Made by a program: the position numbers and the translations under genes. 64,000 nucleotides of DNA from Zychaea mexicana. Taxonomy: Eukaryota > Mucoromycota > Mucoromycetes > Mucorales > Lichtheimiaceae. Positions 1 through 12,138 of the stretch are shown here, piece by piece (within the stretch, counting starts at the first letter, position 1; every line of letters starts with the position of its first letter). The stretch spans positions 1-64,000 of the forward strand of contig NW_026516845.1 of assembly GCF_025766255.1 (NCBI RefSeq), read 5' to 3'. The notes under the pieces were generated by a model, which was not told the DNA's origin, searched no databases, and was given only the letters and a program-made list of their open reading frames with translations.

Positions 1-2
1 TG

Positions 3-878
3 CTAAACGGCCAACGAGAGAACTCTATCACCAATGATGAAGCATCTCTGGGAATCTCGCCAACAATTCTCCAACCTAGTTAACATTATCATCACGAGGT
101 AACAGAAGGAAGAAGAGTCAGAATCAGGGCTTTGCTCTCATCATCACCTAATGCGGATTACTATCTTGGTCAGTCTCGGGTATGTGTATATCAAATATGA
201 GGAAAAAATCCGGCAGATAATCCTGATCAATGTTCTCTTACATCATGAACAGCAACAGCAACAATTACATGTAAACTCGGTGGTAGGCACACCATCGTCA
301 GTGCACGTCGTAGTCAAGAAACAACAAGTGCAGCAAGAACAACAATGTATTTTCTATATCCAAATTACTGCGTTTATCCAAGCTCATCAATGGGTGCTAC
401 CGTGTCAACGAAACTGCGAAGCGGAAACCGAGCAAACGGTGATGGTGAGACTTCACGTGCGTTTGGCAGCTCATCTTTGCCGATGGATTTTCGCTGCGCC
501 GCTGTGTCTGGCGATTACAAGACTTAACCCAGCCCTACCAGTGCTGATGCGCAAAGCATTTTCTTTGATGGTGGCGGCGGCACTTTCAGTAAGACAAGGA
601 ATGCGACGTTTGATGCAGCTGATTTACGTATTATATATAATAATAAAGCAGCGCATTACGCATTTACATATTCCTACTAGTGGTACACATCATTGGCAAC
701 AGTCGGCTATATTACTAGGGGCAACAAACGATCTAGAACTTCTGTGGTACAATCATCAATTACAGCAGTGGCATCGGACGACCCCGAAAGAAGAAGTAGG
801 AAGAATGAGCCTTGCACTTTTTGTAGCAAAATGTTTTCAAGAGAGCGGGATCATGGACGACATGGAGACACTTCGTGA
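3..878 (+). pseudogene. Degenerate or unresolved spliced gene with C2H2 finger-like end
   Basis: The third forward frame has coding-like composition across this stretch: Ser/Thr/Asn-rich segments such as ANGDGETSRAFGSSS, then a basic linker NKRSRTSVVQ. It ends with CTFCSKMFSRERDHGRH, which has the C-x2-C-x12-H spacing of a C2H2 zinc finger, but no second zinc-binding His follows before the stop. Five in-frame stops interrupt the frame, near 81, 198, 246, 525 and 678. The second and third could lie in an intron starting at GTATGTG (180) and ending at a CAG near 252, but that intron shifts frame, and I found no convincing intron for the stop at 525. The gene probably begins left of the window. 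A different frame is open over 151-903 but reads like a shadow. I infer a decayed transcription-factor gene or one whose exons I cannot resolve. Confidence 0.3.
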
Positions 879-1310
879 GAGCCATGTAGAAAGACAAGAC
901 TAGTGTGTACGTGTAGCCTGAAGTGAGCACATTGTAAAGGGGAATGTCAGTGAGGTTGCATTCCGAATGCCTCGGGAGATGACAGACCCATAGTTCGGCG
1001 TGTCCAACACTGCTTGTCGGCGTAACATGGCATCACCTGGGCTGGCAAGTGACGCTGTCAATTTTCTTTTTTTCCTTTTTTGGATCAGCTGTCCAAGCGA
1101 ACAGATAAGATATAAAAGCACTGCATGGAAATGATTTCTGCTACTTTGCTCCTCTCTCTTCCTCTCTCTCTCTTTTCTTTGAATCATGAAATCATGAAAA
1201 TTGTGACCAAGATTTCGAATGCAAAAAAGTACCCGTGCACAGTGTCGACGAGCATAACGATGAATCGGGATGGCCGCGTCCAAAAGTTTGTCGTCTCAGC
1301 CAGGACTACC

Positions 1311-1675
1311 CGTAGCAGTAGAAGCAGTGGCAGTAGCAGCAGTGGTAGCAGTGGCAGCAGTGACAGTAGCAGCAGCAGCAGTGGCAGTAGCAGCAGTGGT
1401 AGCAGTGGCAGCAGTGACAGTAGCATCATTGGCAGCAGCAGTGGTAGCGGCAGTAGCAGCAGTGACAGTAGCAGCAGCAGCAGTGGCAGTAGCAGCAGTG
1501 GTAGCAGTGGCATTGGCAGTAGCAGTGGTAGCGGCAGTAGCAGCAGTGGCAGTAGCAGTAGCAGTAGCAGCAGCAGCAGCAGTGGCAGCAGTAGCAGCAG
1601 CGGTATCAGTGGCATCAGCAGTGGCAGTAACAGCGGTAGCAGTGGTAGCAGCAGCGGTATGTAGTAGTAGCAGTA
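1311..1675. repeat. AGC/AGT trinucleotide repeat with 54-bp higher-order unit
   Basis: About 360 bp of imperfect AGC, AGT, GGC and GGT triplets. A higher-order unit of about 54 bp starting GTGGCAGTAGCAGCAGTGG is seen at 1327 and again at 1381, and partly from about 1460. The tract is open in several frames: Ser/Gly-rich (forward, ATG at 1125), Ala/Val-rich (forward, 1270) and Leu/Pro-rich (reverse). The Ser/Gly frame has a hydrophobic start but no recognisable domain, so I do not call a gene. AATAAA lies just after the tract at about 1684. Confidence 0.85.
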
Positions 1676-3414
1676 TGTAGTTTAATAAAAAGCATTGCGC
1701 TGTATAAAATCAAAAGATACCTCGTCGTTTTTCTGCTATTACGTACGCGTGTACTGTGTGTGTGTGTGTGTGTGTTTGAGAAACTTAAAAATCACCAGGC
1801 CTACGAGAATTATGGTGGAGACCTGAGGCAAAGGATGTGGTTATTAGACGCTAACGTCGCTTCCCAACTGTTGTGACGTGTTGACTAATGCATTCACTGT
1901 TGACAAAGACGGTTAGAGTGTCCGATGGATACAAGGGGTTATCGTGTATACACGCTGGTTTGGGCTCGTTGCGGCCAGTAGTAGATGCATCGCTCGAGAA
2001 ATCATTCCGAATGTCATGTCTAAGATGCATAAAGCTTGTTGCCGTGCTTTCCACATTAATTTACATCTTACGACGCCCAGGATAAATCAAAAAATGAACG
2101 AGGAGACGCGTTTAATACCACTACTACGTACGGAATGCCACCAACTGCAAAATCTAACGCTCAGTAGTAGGGGGGGTATTAGGATACCAAAAATCCTTGC
2201 CGAGTGTTGTTTAGCACTTAGGGATTCCTCAGGCGGAAAAAGGCTACGATACCATTCGTTATACCAAAATGTCTCCGCAGCAGAAATACTCACACCGCAG
2301 GCAACAGCAATTGGTTGTCAATAAAGCAAACTCATAAGCCTTACCAAAGAAGGGTTTTCATGGAGCGCGAAAAGCGAGGACATCTTTGTTAAGGTCATTG
2401 GCTGGTACAGTACAGGTACTCGACCGCTCACGATAAAGACCAGATGTTGGAGGTCTGACGCACGTTCATTGGTAGCCTTACGTCGAAAATTCATGTTTGC
2501 TTTCTGAGATTTTTGAATGCTCTGGAAAGCTTTCCGAGGCTTTCGAAGGCTTCAAAAAGCATCAGGTTACAACCTTTTCTCTGCCGTCCCTGCTACTGCC
2601 TACATATCTGCTGCCAGTCATCCTGTATACCCTGACTGCTATTTTCAAACTTAGAACAAAAGCTAAAGCCATCCTTGCTAATTACATGCGCTAAATATAT
2701 CGAGTAGTGGATGTAAGGAGCAACTCATGCCGACAAGAGCAGCCAGGTGACGACGCGCTCTATAATTTCTTTTAACGTCACATCGACAGGTTGTCGCTCC
2801 CTGGCTCTTCTTTCTACTCCTTCTGTTCATCGACATCCTGGTTGTTGCGGCTGTGTCCCTTGACCGTCACTACCACTTCTTTCTTTGACTCGGCCGTTGT
2901 GACATATTTTGATTTTGGAAGTCAAACTTACTTGGAGTGAACTTGGTAGCGATTTCCATGTTATTGAATTGGTGCCCTGGAAAAACTTTCCGAAGCACCG
3001 TTCATGCATGAAATCATAAGAGATTTTTGGTGTTACACACACTTTCGGAAATGTTCCCACTCGACTCTTGCCCCTTATGCATATGGTACACCGATAAGAG
3101 GCAAGCTTCAGTGAACAGAAAAGAACGAAACTCATCGTGATCGCCAAGTAGCGAGATGGGACGAGTGTGTGCATGGAGCCTGGAGCGTCTACAATGTGCA
3201 GGTGTTATCGGTGTGAAGCATGGCCCTTGAGAGATTGTCATCCGTTGTTCGCGATCCTTGTGCAACATCGGATGGTCAAACAGGTCAAACTGTGACGCCT
3301 ACAAAAGAACTGGACTCGACTGCGCATTTCCCTTTCTCTTTCTTCTTCCTCACTGTCGAAAGATCTTTTCCACCTTTTCCACTTCATTGAACGATACCCT
3401 TTTCAGCTTCTTTA
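1676..3414. other. Intergenic region, no gene recognised
   Basis: A short TG microsatellite lies at about 1757-1774. Several frames of 60-130 codons are open on both strands, but none shows a domain, consistent splice sites or sensible composition. This may be relic repetitive DNA. Confidence 0.5.
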
Positions 3415-3912
3415 TTGAAGGGTTGCCTTCTGCTACTTGATCCGAGTGGATGTACGTGCAGAATCAGTATTCGTTATTGTTTTCGGCGTACATTTGCGAC
3501 TTTCATTTAGGATCTTTGTGGCGCAGTGCACGAGTCGCTGTTGCAGCGAGCCCTATCCGTGAGCGCACTACATGCCGTAAAGTTCTTTACCGCAGTGCAC
3601 TCACAAAGTAAGTATACACGTAATTCCCCCCTTGACAAACTACTCTCACCCATCTTCTTCTATTTGAGGGCTGTCTTCTACTACTTGGGTCCGAGTGGGT
3701 GTACGTGCAGAATCAGTATTCGTTATTGTTTTCGGCGTACATTTGCGACTTTCATTAGGATCTTTGTGACGCAGTGCACGAGTCGCTATTGCAGCGAGCC
3801 CTATCCGTGAGCGCACTACATGCCGTAAAGTTCTTTACCGCAGTGCACTCACAAAGTAAGTATACACGTAATTCCCCTCTTGACAAACTACTCTCACCCA
3901 TCTTCTTCTATT
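3415..3912. repeat. Direct tandem duplication, 249-bp unit, two copies
   Basis: Copy 1 runs about 3415-3663 and copy 2 about 3664-3912. They share long identical blocks, for example GTACGTGCAGAATCAGTATT, starting 249 bp apart. Only a few substitutions and a 1-bp indel (CATTTAGG against CATTAGG) separate them, so the duplication is recent relative to the surrounding decay. No open frame is preserved. Each unit ends in CATCTTCTTCTATTTG. The function is unknown; it may be part of a retroelement end. Confidence 0.9.
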
Positions 3913-4071
3913 TGTAGTGATTTGTTATTGGGAGGTGTAGGTTCCTTTGGAACTGAGGCTTGAGGAGACCAAGGGAGAGCAACCTCTCCTTTGAGGAACG
4001 AAGGATTCATATACAAGCCGGTCATTTGCAAGCAACAATAAATAAACGTGTCTTCTTCTGTCTTTGTGTAC
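3912..4071. repeat. Possible solo LTR-like segment
   Basis: The segment begins TGTAGTGATTTG, ends TTTGTGTACA and contains AATAAATAAA near its end. Start TG, end CA and an internal polyadenylation-like signal are the general look of a short LTR. It directly follows the 249-bp duplication. I see no target-site duplication, no second copy in the window and no pol domain, so this is only a suggestion. Confidence 0.2.
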
Positions 4072-4672
4072 AATAAATTTTATTGATTTCGTTTCTACTC
4101 TCTTGAAGAAGTGTTTCTAACTATCCTGAGCATGGGCTGATTAAATAACTCTTATAATAAATGCTTTTCGAGGAGCAGCTTGCTGCAGGAAACGAGACCA
4201 GCCAATCTCTGAAAGGAAATTATGAATTGTGTACAATTGCCAAGTAGCCGATATGCTCTAAACAATGGGTGGATGTAGCTAATAATAGTGTTTTTAACAT
4301 TTCAAAGAGTAATAAGCAAGAATGACTTACTCCTTCAATACAGCTGAAAAGTATACAAGAGAACTCGCACTGGGTGGTTCAATTTGTGTGTGAAGCGCTA
4401 TCATCACTACTACAATACGTACACTAAATCATACCGCAGATAAGACTTGGTTAAGAATCATGAGAAAGCAGCAATACGCTACCCTGATATGCTCTTATAG
4501 CATTAACATTTCTCGAACAGCTAGAACAGGCGGCATGAGTGGGAGTACAGGGGCATGATTTACGTAAAATAGAGCTGAGTTTCGTGTTTCCCGTGTACAA
4601 TGCGAAGGCAGAGAGTTGCCAAGAACGTCTTTTACGTAGCCGTCTCTCTTTTTTCTCTGTCTCTTTTCAAAT

Positions 4673-7427
4673 ATGCGACGGATACCAACTGTTTGGCTAG
4701 CATTGCTAGTTGTTGTAGCACAGCTAACACGGGCGGATGAAAGACACATGGTATGCATTCTTCAATAGCGGGATCGAGCTTACTCGTGATTTACTTCATG
4801 CATAATACTTACAAACTTTTTTTTATTATGAAATGTACAAAAAGACCAGCGACGATTATTTTAGTACACAATGCTCGGGTGTATGGAGCAAAGACGCGAT
4901 TCCAGGTGGTCAAGAAGCTTTCATCAAAGGTAATGGAGGATGTTATCGTTTAAGCACCTCACCTTTTTCTAATACCAAACGCAATAACAACAAACAGCAT
5001 GCTAATCTGGTCTTCACTTGTGTTTTAGTGACAATGCAACCTGATTCGCAGGGTGAAATTGCCCTTATCATCTACGAATGGCAAGATTTCGACAAAATTG
5101 GCACAATCAGTAACATGACAAGAGAGGTAGTGTGGAAAACTCACGTGTCGTGATCTTGTATTCTTCCACTCGTTTTTATGTATAAAGCATCCATATTAAC
5201 ACTATGGTTTAGGTGCAATACATTTGCGACGAGGATGCCATTGCCGAAGAAATGTGCGACCAGTCTCAACGTGGCAGCTTTATTGTTCCTCAAGATGAAG
5301 AAAACAAATCGTCCATTTTTACACACGCTTTCGATTTGAGAAAGTCGGACACAGCCGATCCCGAGATTGCACTTTACAAGGTGGAAGAGACAGGGTACTA
5401 TTGTGTTGCTATCCTACCGTCAAATCCGGGTAACGGCACTGCGGCTTACTTTGATTCTTGGATTGAGATGAAAATGCCATACGGTAACTTGCCAGCATCG
5501 GATTATCCAAAGCTATTGGTAGATATTATTGACATTTATGAGGAGAGAGTCCTTTTTTAAAAGGCTTGAAGCTGATTAGTATGTGTATTTTAATTGCTCT
5601 TATAACTGCCTTTTTATAGTTTTACGGTATATTCGCCCTTATTTATCTCTGTGTCGGTAAGTAGCAAGTGCAAGTGTTTTCTTGGAAGGCTGTGTAAATT
5701 GTGTGCGTTTAAAGCAAGGTTGTTTTTTGTTTAAATGCATGTTTTTAGGTCTCTTTTGGGCTGTTCAATCGTACCGTTATTGGCAGGATATTCTGCCAGT
5801 TCAGCATTTCCTCTCGGGCACTATATTCTTCTTGACCGTTGAAATGGTATGCGGATTGTCCTTACCACTGATAATTTACTTGCTCATTTATTTGGTTTGG
5901 GAAATAACCTTCTATGATCTATGCTGTAGGCTGTGAACTGGGGTTTTTGGGAAGCATACAATCAAACTGGAAGTGCTTGTAAGTGAACAGTGTGGTGGTC
6001 TTGTTAGAGTATGATGTAAAGGGAAGCTAGTGCTAATTATAATTTTCCATTGTACCAGCGTACGGTCTCTTGGTACTAGTAGCATTACTGAGCGCAGGAC
6101 GAAACAGGTAAAATAACTCTTTAAAGGAAGCGGATCTCACAAGCCTAACTGATCCCTTTATGTATGGTTCTAGTATGTCCTTCTTTATGCTGTTAGTCGT
6201 CTGTATGGGCTATAGTGTTGTGAAGTAAGGTTTTCAGTTCATAATTGCGCTCTGTATCTTTTGAGGTTTAGAACGAAATCATCTGACAACTATTGCTGGA
6301 TTTGTAGACCGAGCTTGGGTTCGACCATGAAACGATGCGTCATTCTCGCATTGACCCACTTTTTCTTTGGTGTGGTCTATTCCCTCGGTGTGATGCTGTT
6401 GTCGCCTGGTAAGTCACATCTAAATTGGATTGTTACATGAAGTATATACTTGATTTGATACTAACGAATCACTGCAAATAGAAACGGCTGGATTCCTTGT
6501 TCTACTCGTCATCTTTCCATTGGCAATAACCATGTCCGCGTTTTATGTTTGGATTTTCAGCTCACTTACTGCTACTATTCAAACACTTGGTACGATACAA
6601 ACTCTTCTGTAATGCATCGATTTATCTTTGCTACATACATTCTAACACAAACAACACTTTAATTTAGAAATGCGCAAGCAGCATGTCAAGGTTCTCATGT
6701 ATAAGCGTGTACACCGTCTTTTAATCTTTTCGGTCATCATGGTCGTCGTGATTTTTATCCTAAACATGTTTGGATTCTCCGGAAGAAATGAAGTGGACTG
6801 GGCAGCCAATTCCTGGAAGTGGCGATGGATCATGCTGGACGGTTTGCTCAACGTGCTTTATTTCGCCGTGTTTTTCATAATCATCTTGCTTTGGCGTCCT
6901 ACCAACAACAACCAGCGATATGGACTTCAGCAGATCAGTCAGGATGAGGAAGAGGCTATGGATCTGGAGAATCAACTTCAGCATTCCGAAGGATTGGGTA
7001 GCCGATCTAACCATCCTCACGGACGTGGTATGGAGGATGAGACTGCCATTTTTGAAGTCGGCGATGATGATCTAAGTGATGATGATCACGACAAGGTTCG
7101 TTTGGTGAGCGTCTCTGGCCGAAAGAGTGCCGATCGATCTCATCATCATCATCAACAACAACAGCAACAGCAACAGCAAGAGAATGGATCTTCTTCATCA
7201 CCCCCAGCATATACTGAGCACCGTGCTACTGCCAACACTCGTGATAATAACGAGAGCAACACCTTGCTGAACAGACAAGATGATACAGATGATGATGACG
7301 ATGATGACCAGTAAGTTTGGAGAAAAGCTAATATTCATAGATTACTTTGCTACATAATTGCTGATTCTCTGATCCTAGGTTGGATGATGACGAGCGAGCC
7401 CATCTTACCAAAAACGCACGAAAGTGA
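4673..7427 (+). CDS. PTM1: PTM1/GOST-family seven-transmembrane protein
   Basis: Lung seven-transmembrane (GOST: GPR107/108, TMEM87, yeast Ptm1) family, membrane proteins of the Golgi and endosomes implicated in trafficking. Exon 1 encodes a signal peptide (MRRIPTVWLALLVVVAQLTR). A luminal ectodomain follows with family-typical text (QGEIALIIYEWQDFDKIG; VEETGYYCVAILPSN), then seven hydrophobic segments from FYGIFALIYLCV to FAVFFIIILLW. The cytosolic tail is acidic with His/Gln and Asp runs. I traced about eleven exons; for example the first introns are 4751-4844, 4930-5028 and 5127-5212, all phase-consistent. The last intron splits a Gln codon and the final exon ends HLTKNARK. It is convergent with the F-box gene, with only about 250 bp between the stop codons. 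Confidence 0.93.
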
Positions 7428-7675
7428 AGATCAAGAATAACCAGAATTAGGAGGCTGTACACCCCACACCCCTCCGCACAATCTTTCCATGAATACTTTT
7501 GCTATTTAGATAATCATCCATCTGTACAATATTGAAGTTTCCCTCTTTTTTTTACATACATATAAAAAATATATGTATCTGCATTTCCAGACTTCAAGAA
7601 CCATAAATTTCTGTTGAATATTTATATGTACAAAAGAAAAACAGAAATGATAACTTGATAATAAATGCTACATGA

Positions 7676-9065
7676 CTAGATCTCAACAGGTGTTCCAAAA
7701 GATCGAGGTGGCGTTCTTCGAATCTTGCGAGGTGACCAGTGTCGAGTCCATTTGCTCACATCCGCGACGATTGCCTTCAGAGCGGACATTCGACGCTGAA
7801 GTTCGCGATATCCGATACCTTCCGGATCTTGATGCCATCGATTCAGCCCCATACTGACAGTTTCATCCTCGTCCGCAAGCGCGTGTCCATCCTTCTTTGG
7901 TAATGCAAGTTGGACCCGCTGAATGCTTTCCCGCAAGCGCGCAATGATTACATTACATGATGTCATATAAAAAATCCGAGACGTTCTAGCAGCTTTGACA
8001 AGAGCGCGTGTATCTGGGGTGAATGACAAGACGATATCCAAAACCTCGGGTGGAAGGACATCATGCAATGGTCGACAAGGAGCTGTGGCACCGTCTGCTT
8101 CTGTATCGTCTCCTCCTTTCTCTGACGGTGGCCTCTCTGTGGATTTTCTGAGTAAAGGTTGCGGCGGCGGTGTGGGCGGTGATGGAGGTGGAAGTTGCGG
8201 AAGTAGGCTTAAATTGTAACCTGCCAACTTTTTTTCCCGACACTTGACAATCCTCCGTTTCTGCTGATCGATTAGATTCCATGCCTCGGCCATAGCTTCG
8301 ATACCTTGCATCTCCAAGCGACACCGTTCGATAAACAGCTTCTGCAGCAAGCGCATGTGATAATATTGACCGGGACCGCGTCCAATGCTGATCGGTTTCG
8401 TTGCAAGCGTGCCCGGCTCGACTTCGAGGATTGCTGGCCATAGTTCCGAGTCTGACATGCTGATTTTCAAGCTCTGGCCTAGTAATAAAGCTTGTTCACC
8501 TGCAATGAATGGATAGTGCATAAAGGGCGTCTGTTGTTGGATCTGGGCCACTTGATCCTCATCTCCCGGACATAAAACGATGAAGTAGGCGTCGCGTTTA
8601 AGCAATAATCGAAAGAACTGCATGTTGATGCGTGATATCATGTTAGACGGCATATGTGGGTTGTTTGTTTATGTATCTATCTATCAGGCCCGAATACGAT
8701 TGTCGTATTACCTTTTTACGATCGGGCTCGATTTCCCAGACCCGGTGAGTAAAGGGATCGACATATTTGTTTTCGTCTGGTTCCAAACCATACAAATTGA
8801 GTATCTTTAATAGCTGAGGGCAAACTGGGCACTCTATCTTTTTCAGGGTTATCAGCACCAAAAGATAATCTTCAGCGAGTTGGCGTACATTCACACGTTT
8901 GCCCTTTACATGCAGAGATATAATGTCAATGTCGAGCTCTTTCTACGCTCATGGCGTTTCTTCTTTATAATGTGTACTTACCCTGACATCGGTCAGTTCC
9001 CCTTGCGGAAATGTACGAGGCGTTGTCGCCATAAAGGAACCAAAACCTTCGCCGTCAAAATCCAT
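7676..9065 (-). CDS. F-box-like protein
   Basis: Three exons. Exon 1 starts MDFDGEGFGSFMATTPRT and ends at an AGG|GTAAGT donor. Exon 2 carries KRVNVRQLAEDYLL and a Cys pair (CPVCPQ). Exon 3 begins FFRLLLKRDAYFIVLCPG after an ATGCAG acceptor. The large third exon has a Pro-rich linker, then LHDVLPPEVLDIVLSFTP, which resembles the start of an F-box (Leu-Pro followed by the I/L repeat). F-box proteins usually bridge Skp1 and ubiquitylation substrates in SCF ligases. No leucine-rich or WD repeats are visible, so the target is unknown. The C-terminus is basic (RKIRRTPPRSFG). The F-box call rests on a short motif; a PFAM search would settle it. Confidence 0.75.
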
Positions 9066-9673
9066 TGCTTTGTTGAATTTTCGTATGTGTACTAATAGGA
9101 AAGAAGCTGCGCGATCTTTTGAGAAAAAAGTAAAGGAAGAAGAGTGGGTGCAGCAGCAAGTTTTTTTTTCCTGCGTGTAGGCACGACTTCACAACTCGTG
9201 GTCTGCCAAGCGGCAGGTCAGGATTTCGGCGAAACTGAGACCTCCGTAGATCATTTCATTTTAAGATGTGCGTTGATTTGTTTGTTCCGATATGCGTTTA
9301 ATACCATCCTGACGTACGCTTACCACTCGTCGACCACACTCGAGACACCAGCAGCTTACACACGTTACAAGTTATGTCATTGACAATAGCAGCAGTATCC
9401 CCGTTTGACAAAATCTCCACTCTGAAACTCGAATGATCCTCGGATAACCAGATTGTTTCTATTCACACAAATCTTTATCGGACTGAAATACTCTCCAAGC
9501 AAAGTTCTGTATGTACACAACGAAAGAGAGAGAAGTGATGGGGGTGGGCGAGGCAGTAGAAAGATGAAACAACAGAGTATTTTTTTTATATGTAGGTAGT
9601 GTGAGTGTGCGAGTGAAAGAGAGGGAGAGAAAAAACAAGATAAAGCGTACAAAGAAGAAGAAGAAGAATTAGT
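9066..9673. other. Intergenic region between F-box gene and eIF3f
   Basis: This holds the 5' flank of the F-box gene and the 3' flank of eIF3f. CT/GA-rich tracts and a T-run lie at 9520-9660. No other gene is supported. Confidence 0.6.
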
Positions 9674-10875
9674 TTAGTTGGACACAAACAGGTTCAATCG
9701 TTCGGCGACAGAGAGTTGGGTGCGAGTCATGTTTGCAAGATAGACGACCATAAGAAGATCTTGGAGGTGAGAGTTGAACATCTTCTCGAAGGAGGCACTG
9801 TCGACCTTGGGGACCACGGAAACAGTATCCATGATGTATCGACCAATGGCGTTGTTGGGTTTTTCCTTGCCATCCTAATATACAAACACACACACGGTCA
9901 GTATAGTCACTCATTCTCTCTATCCAACTCTAACTATCCGGAGCTCAATCCATCTTGTCTTGACGTGTAAGGCCTTCATAAGAACTTACCACAACGCTGT
10001 CTACATATTCACTGATTCTCTGCAACATTTCTTGCAATTTGCCAACGGCCACTTCCAAATGATCCATATCAGACAAAAGTGATGCCGAACGGTTCTCTGA
10101 TGACTTTGCCGATGCAAGCATATCCACTGCAATCCATAACATACACTAGGTTAACAACCCATGTTTCAAAAATATCAAAATCCGTTGTTGTCCATCTAGA
10201 TAAAACTTACATCCACTCCGTTCAGCATCGACATACTTGGTCTCGCATGGTACGGGCAAGTACATGCAATCACCAGGCTTGGTGGAGAAGCCAACGGGTG
10301 CGCTATGATGAGAAGTACAAAAATAATTGACTTGGTTTAGGAAACTGAAAATGTTCCTGCACATACATGTCATACGCGACATATAGCAAATCACTCTATT
10401 AAGCTAACCTCGTGTATGCTTGCATGCCCATATCATCGCTCTTCAAAAGCATTTCAGTATCAAAAGTAACGTGAATGGGTCGGAAATGACCAGTGTCTTG
10501 GGAGAAGATGGTATGAAGGGGAGCACTGGCAGGTGTCAAGTTGGGACCCGTGGTGTACCAACCAAGAATGGTTTCTTCAGGGTTAACTCGCTGGTGCAAA
10601 TCGTGCATGTTGGTGTAATGTTCTTTGTCTAAAACAATCTGCGAATCTTCTTCGGTGTGAATCACGCTGAACGAGTTTTTGATCTCGACTTCGGTGCCAT
10701 CGGGGCTGCGTACACCGAGTAAAGCGCCAATCACTTTGTTTTGCTTGTCATCGCGGCGCAAGTAATGGTCCAAGACGGCGAAAAGAACCACGGGGCTCAC
10801 AGTGCAAGTGAATGGCCGTTGATGAGGTGCTGTCGCAGAATTACCGACCGAAACGTGAAGTGCGTTGGTTGCCAT
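9674..10875 (-). CDS. EIF3F: Translation initiation factor eIF3 subunit F
   Basis: An MPN-domain subunit of eIF3, which recruits mRNA and stabilises the 43S preinitiation complex in the cytosol. Exon 1 holds the MPN core: VVLFAVLDHYLRRDDKQNKV, IGALLGVRSPDGTEVEI, ILGWYTTGPNLTPASAPLH. The metalloprotease JAMM residues (HxH-x7-S-x2-D) are not preserved, as expected for eIF3f rather than for Rpn11 or Csn5. Three further exons give APVGFSTKPGDCMYLPVP, then VDMLASAKSSENRSASLL with a helical region, and the C-terminal NNAIGRYIMDTVSVVPKVDS and AERLNLFVSN. The length of about 280 residues is normal. It is divergent from RPT5 across about 1.26 kb. Confidence 0.96.
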
Positions 10876-12138
10876 TGTTGTATCAATTGCTGGTTGTTAA
10901 TCGTAGTCGACAAAAGCCGTCTTTTTAAACAAAAAAATCTTTTAAGAAGGACTTTCAAACTCAGGCCTGCGTAACGGAGAGGTCCATCCCAATTCAACTG
11001 GACTACACGTCTTCGCCTCTCCCAATAAAAGTTTTATTGCAGCACTGACACTGCTTCATTTTTGACAACAACAACAACAACAGGCGCTTGATGGGCACAA
11101 AGTGAGAGTGATTGGTTGAGCTTCTTATTCAAAATAATTTAGCAGCTACATGGAGTTTGTGAAAGCGCATTGATACAGATGTAATTAAAAGAACCAATAG
11201 TCCATACATAGAGATAATCACAAACATTGTTCGAAGAAGGATGCTCCAAGCTGATCATAGTAATAGTCTACATAAGTATACGTGCTTCGAGAGAAAGTTG
11301 AGGGCTACCAGGCCTTTTGATACTTTGGTTGAATGGTATTATGATGATGTTAGCAAACAAAAACCATGTAGACAATCATAGGAGTGTGTCCTAAGTTTAG
11401 TCTGTACTATAAGAAAGTCGGGCTCAGACAGCCATCTAATTTCCTTCTGCTTAAAACGGTCATGCTAAGCAGTGTCAGTAGCAACAGCAGGTCCACTAAA
11501 AGAGAGGTGGATAGAGGCTGCAGGTTCAAGAGATAATAATAATATGCCGCATTGCCTTTGCTGAGGGTTAAAGTAAACAGATAATGCCAACTCATGGTCA
11601 ATGTACTCTCACGACCTGTCTTAGATAGAATGGCAGGATGATGTGCAACAAAAATTATAACTTCTTTTTTTCGACATGTCACCTTCTTATATGGGCAGCT
11701 TTATATCATATCAGTGCCTGCTGCTGCTATCATTGTATTCAAGCAAGCTTTTGATTTCACATCATTGAATCAAGACTGACCGTGTAACTCGTCTATTGGA
11801 GTAATAGCTCTTTCTGCGTGTGCTGCCAGCTAACATAAAAATCTTAACAGTAGAGATAGAGCCAATTGCTTTTCAGCTAGCTTATAGCCTATACTCTCTT
11901 TCTCACTCTTCCTTGTGACGGGACGCGTAATCAGTAAATAATTAGATAAACCTTCGCAACCATCAATTTGACCTGGTCTACAACATGTTGTCCGGAAGGA
12001 GTTTCCGAGAAGGGAATAGGCAATCAACCAATAGCAGGCGAGTAAATGACGTAGATTTTATACTCAAAAGAGCGTTGCGTAAGTGCCGCTCGCATTCGCG
12101 TTACTCTTGCTTAACCCAACTTCTCTTCCTTTGCAAAT
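10876..12138. other. Divergent intergenic region, eIF3f/RPT5
   Basis: Contains the promoters of the two divergent housekeeping genes. An (ACA)n-like run lies at about 11068-11080. Open frames at 11407-11682 and 11830-12027 on the minus strand have no recognisable features and are rejected. I see no RNA gene. Confidence 0.6.

Noticed and set aside
151..903. 250-codon open frame on the + strand
   Set aside because: It overlaps a better coding-like frame, lacks any domain, and reads as an out-of-frame shadow.
1184..1615. Poly-Leu/Pro frame on the - strand
   Set aside because: An artefact of the AGC/AGT repeat read in reverse.
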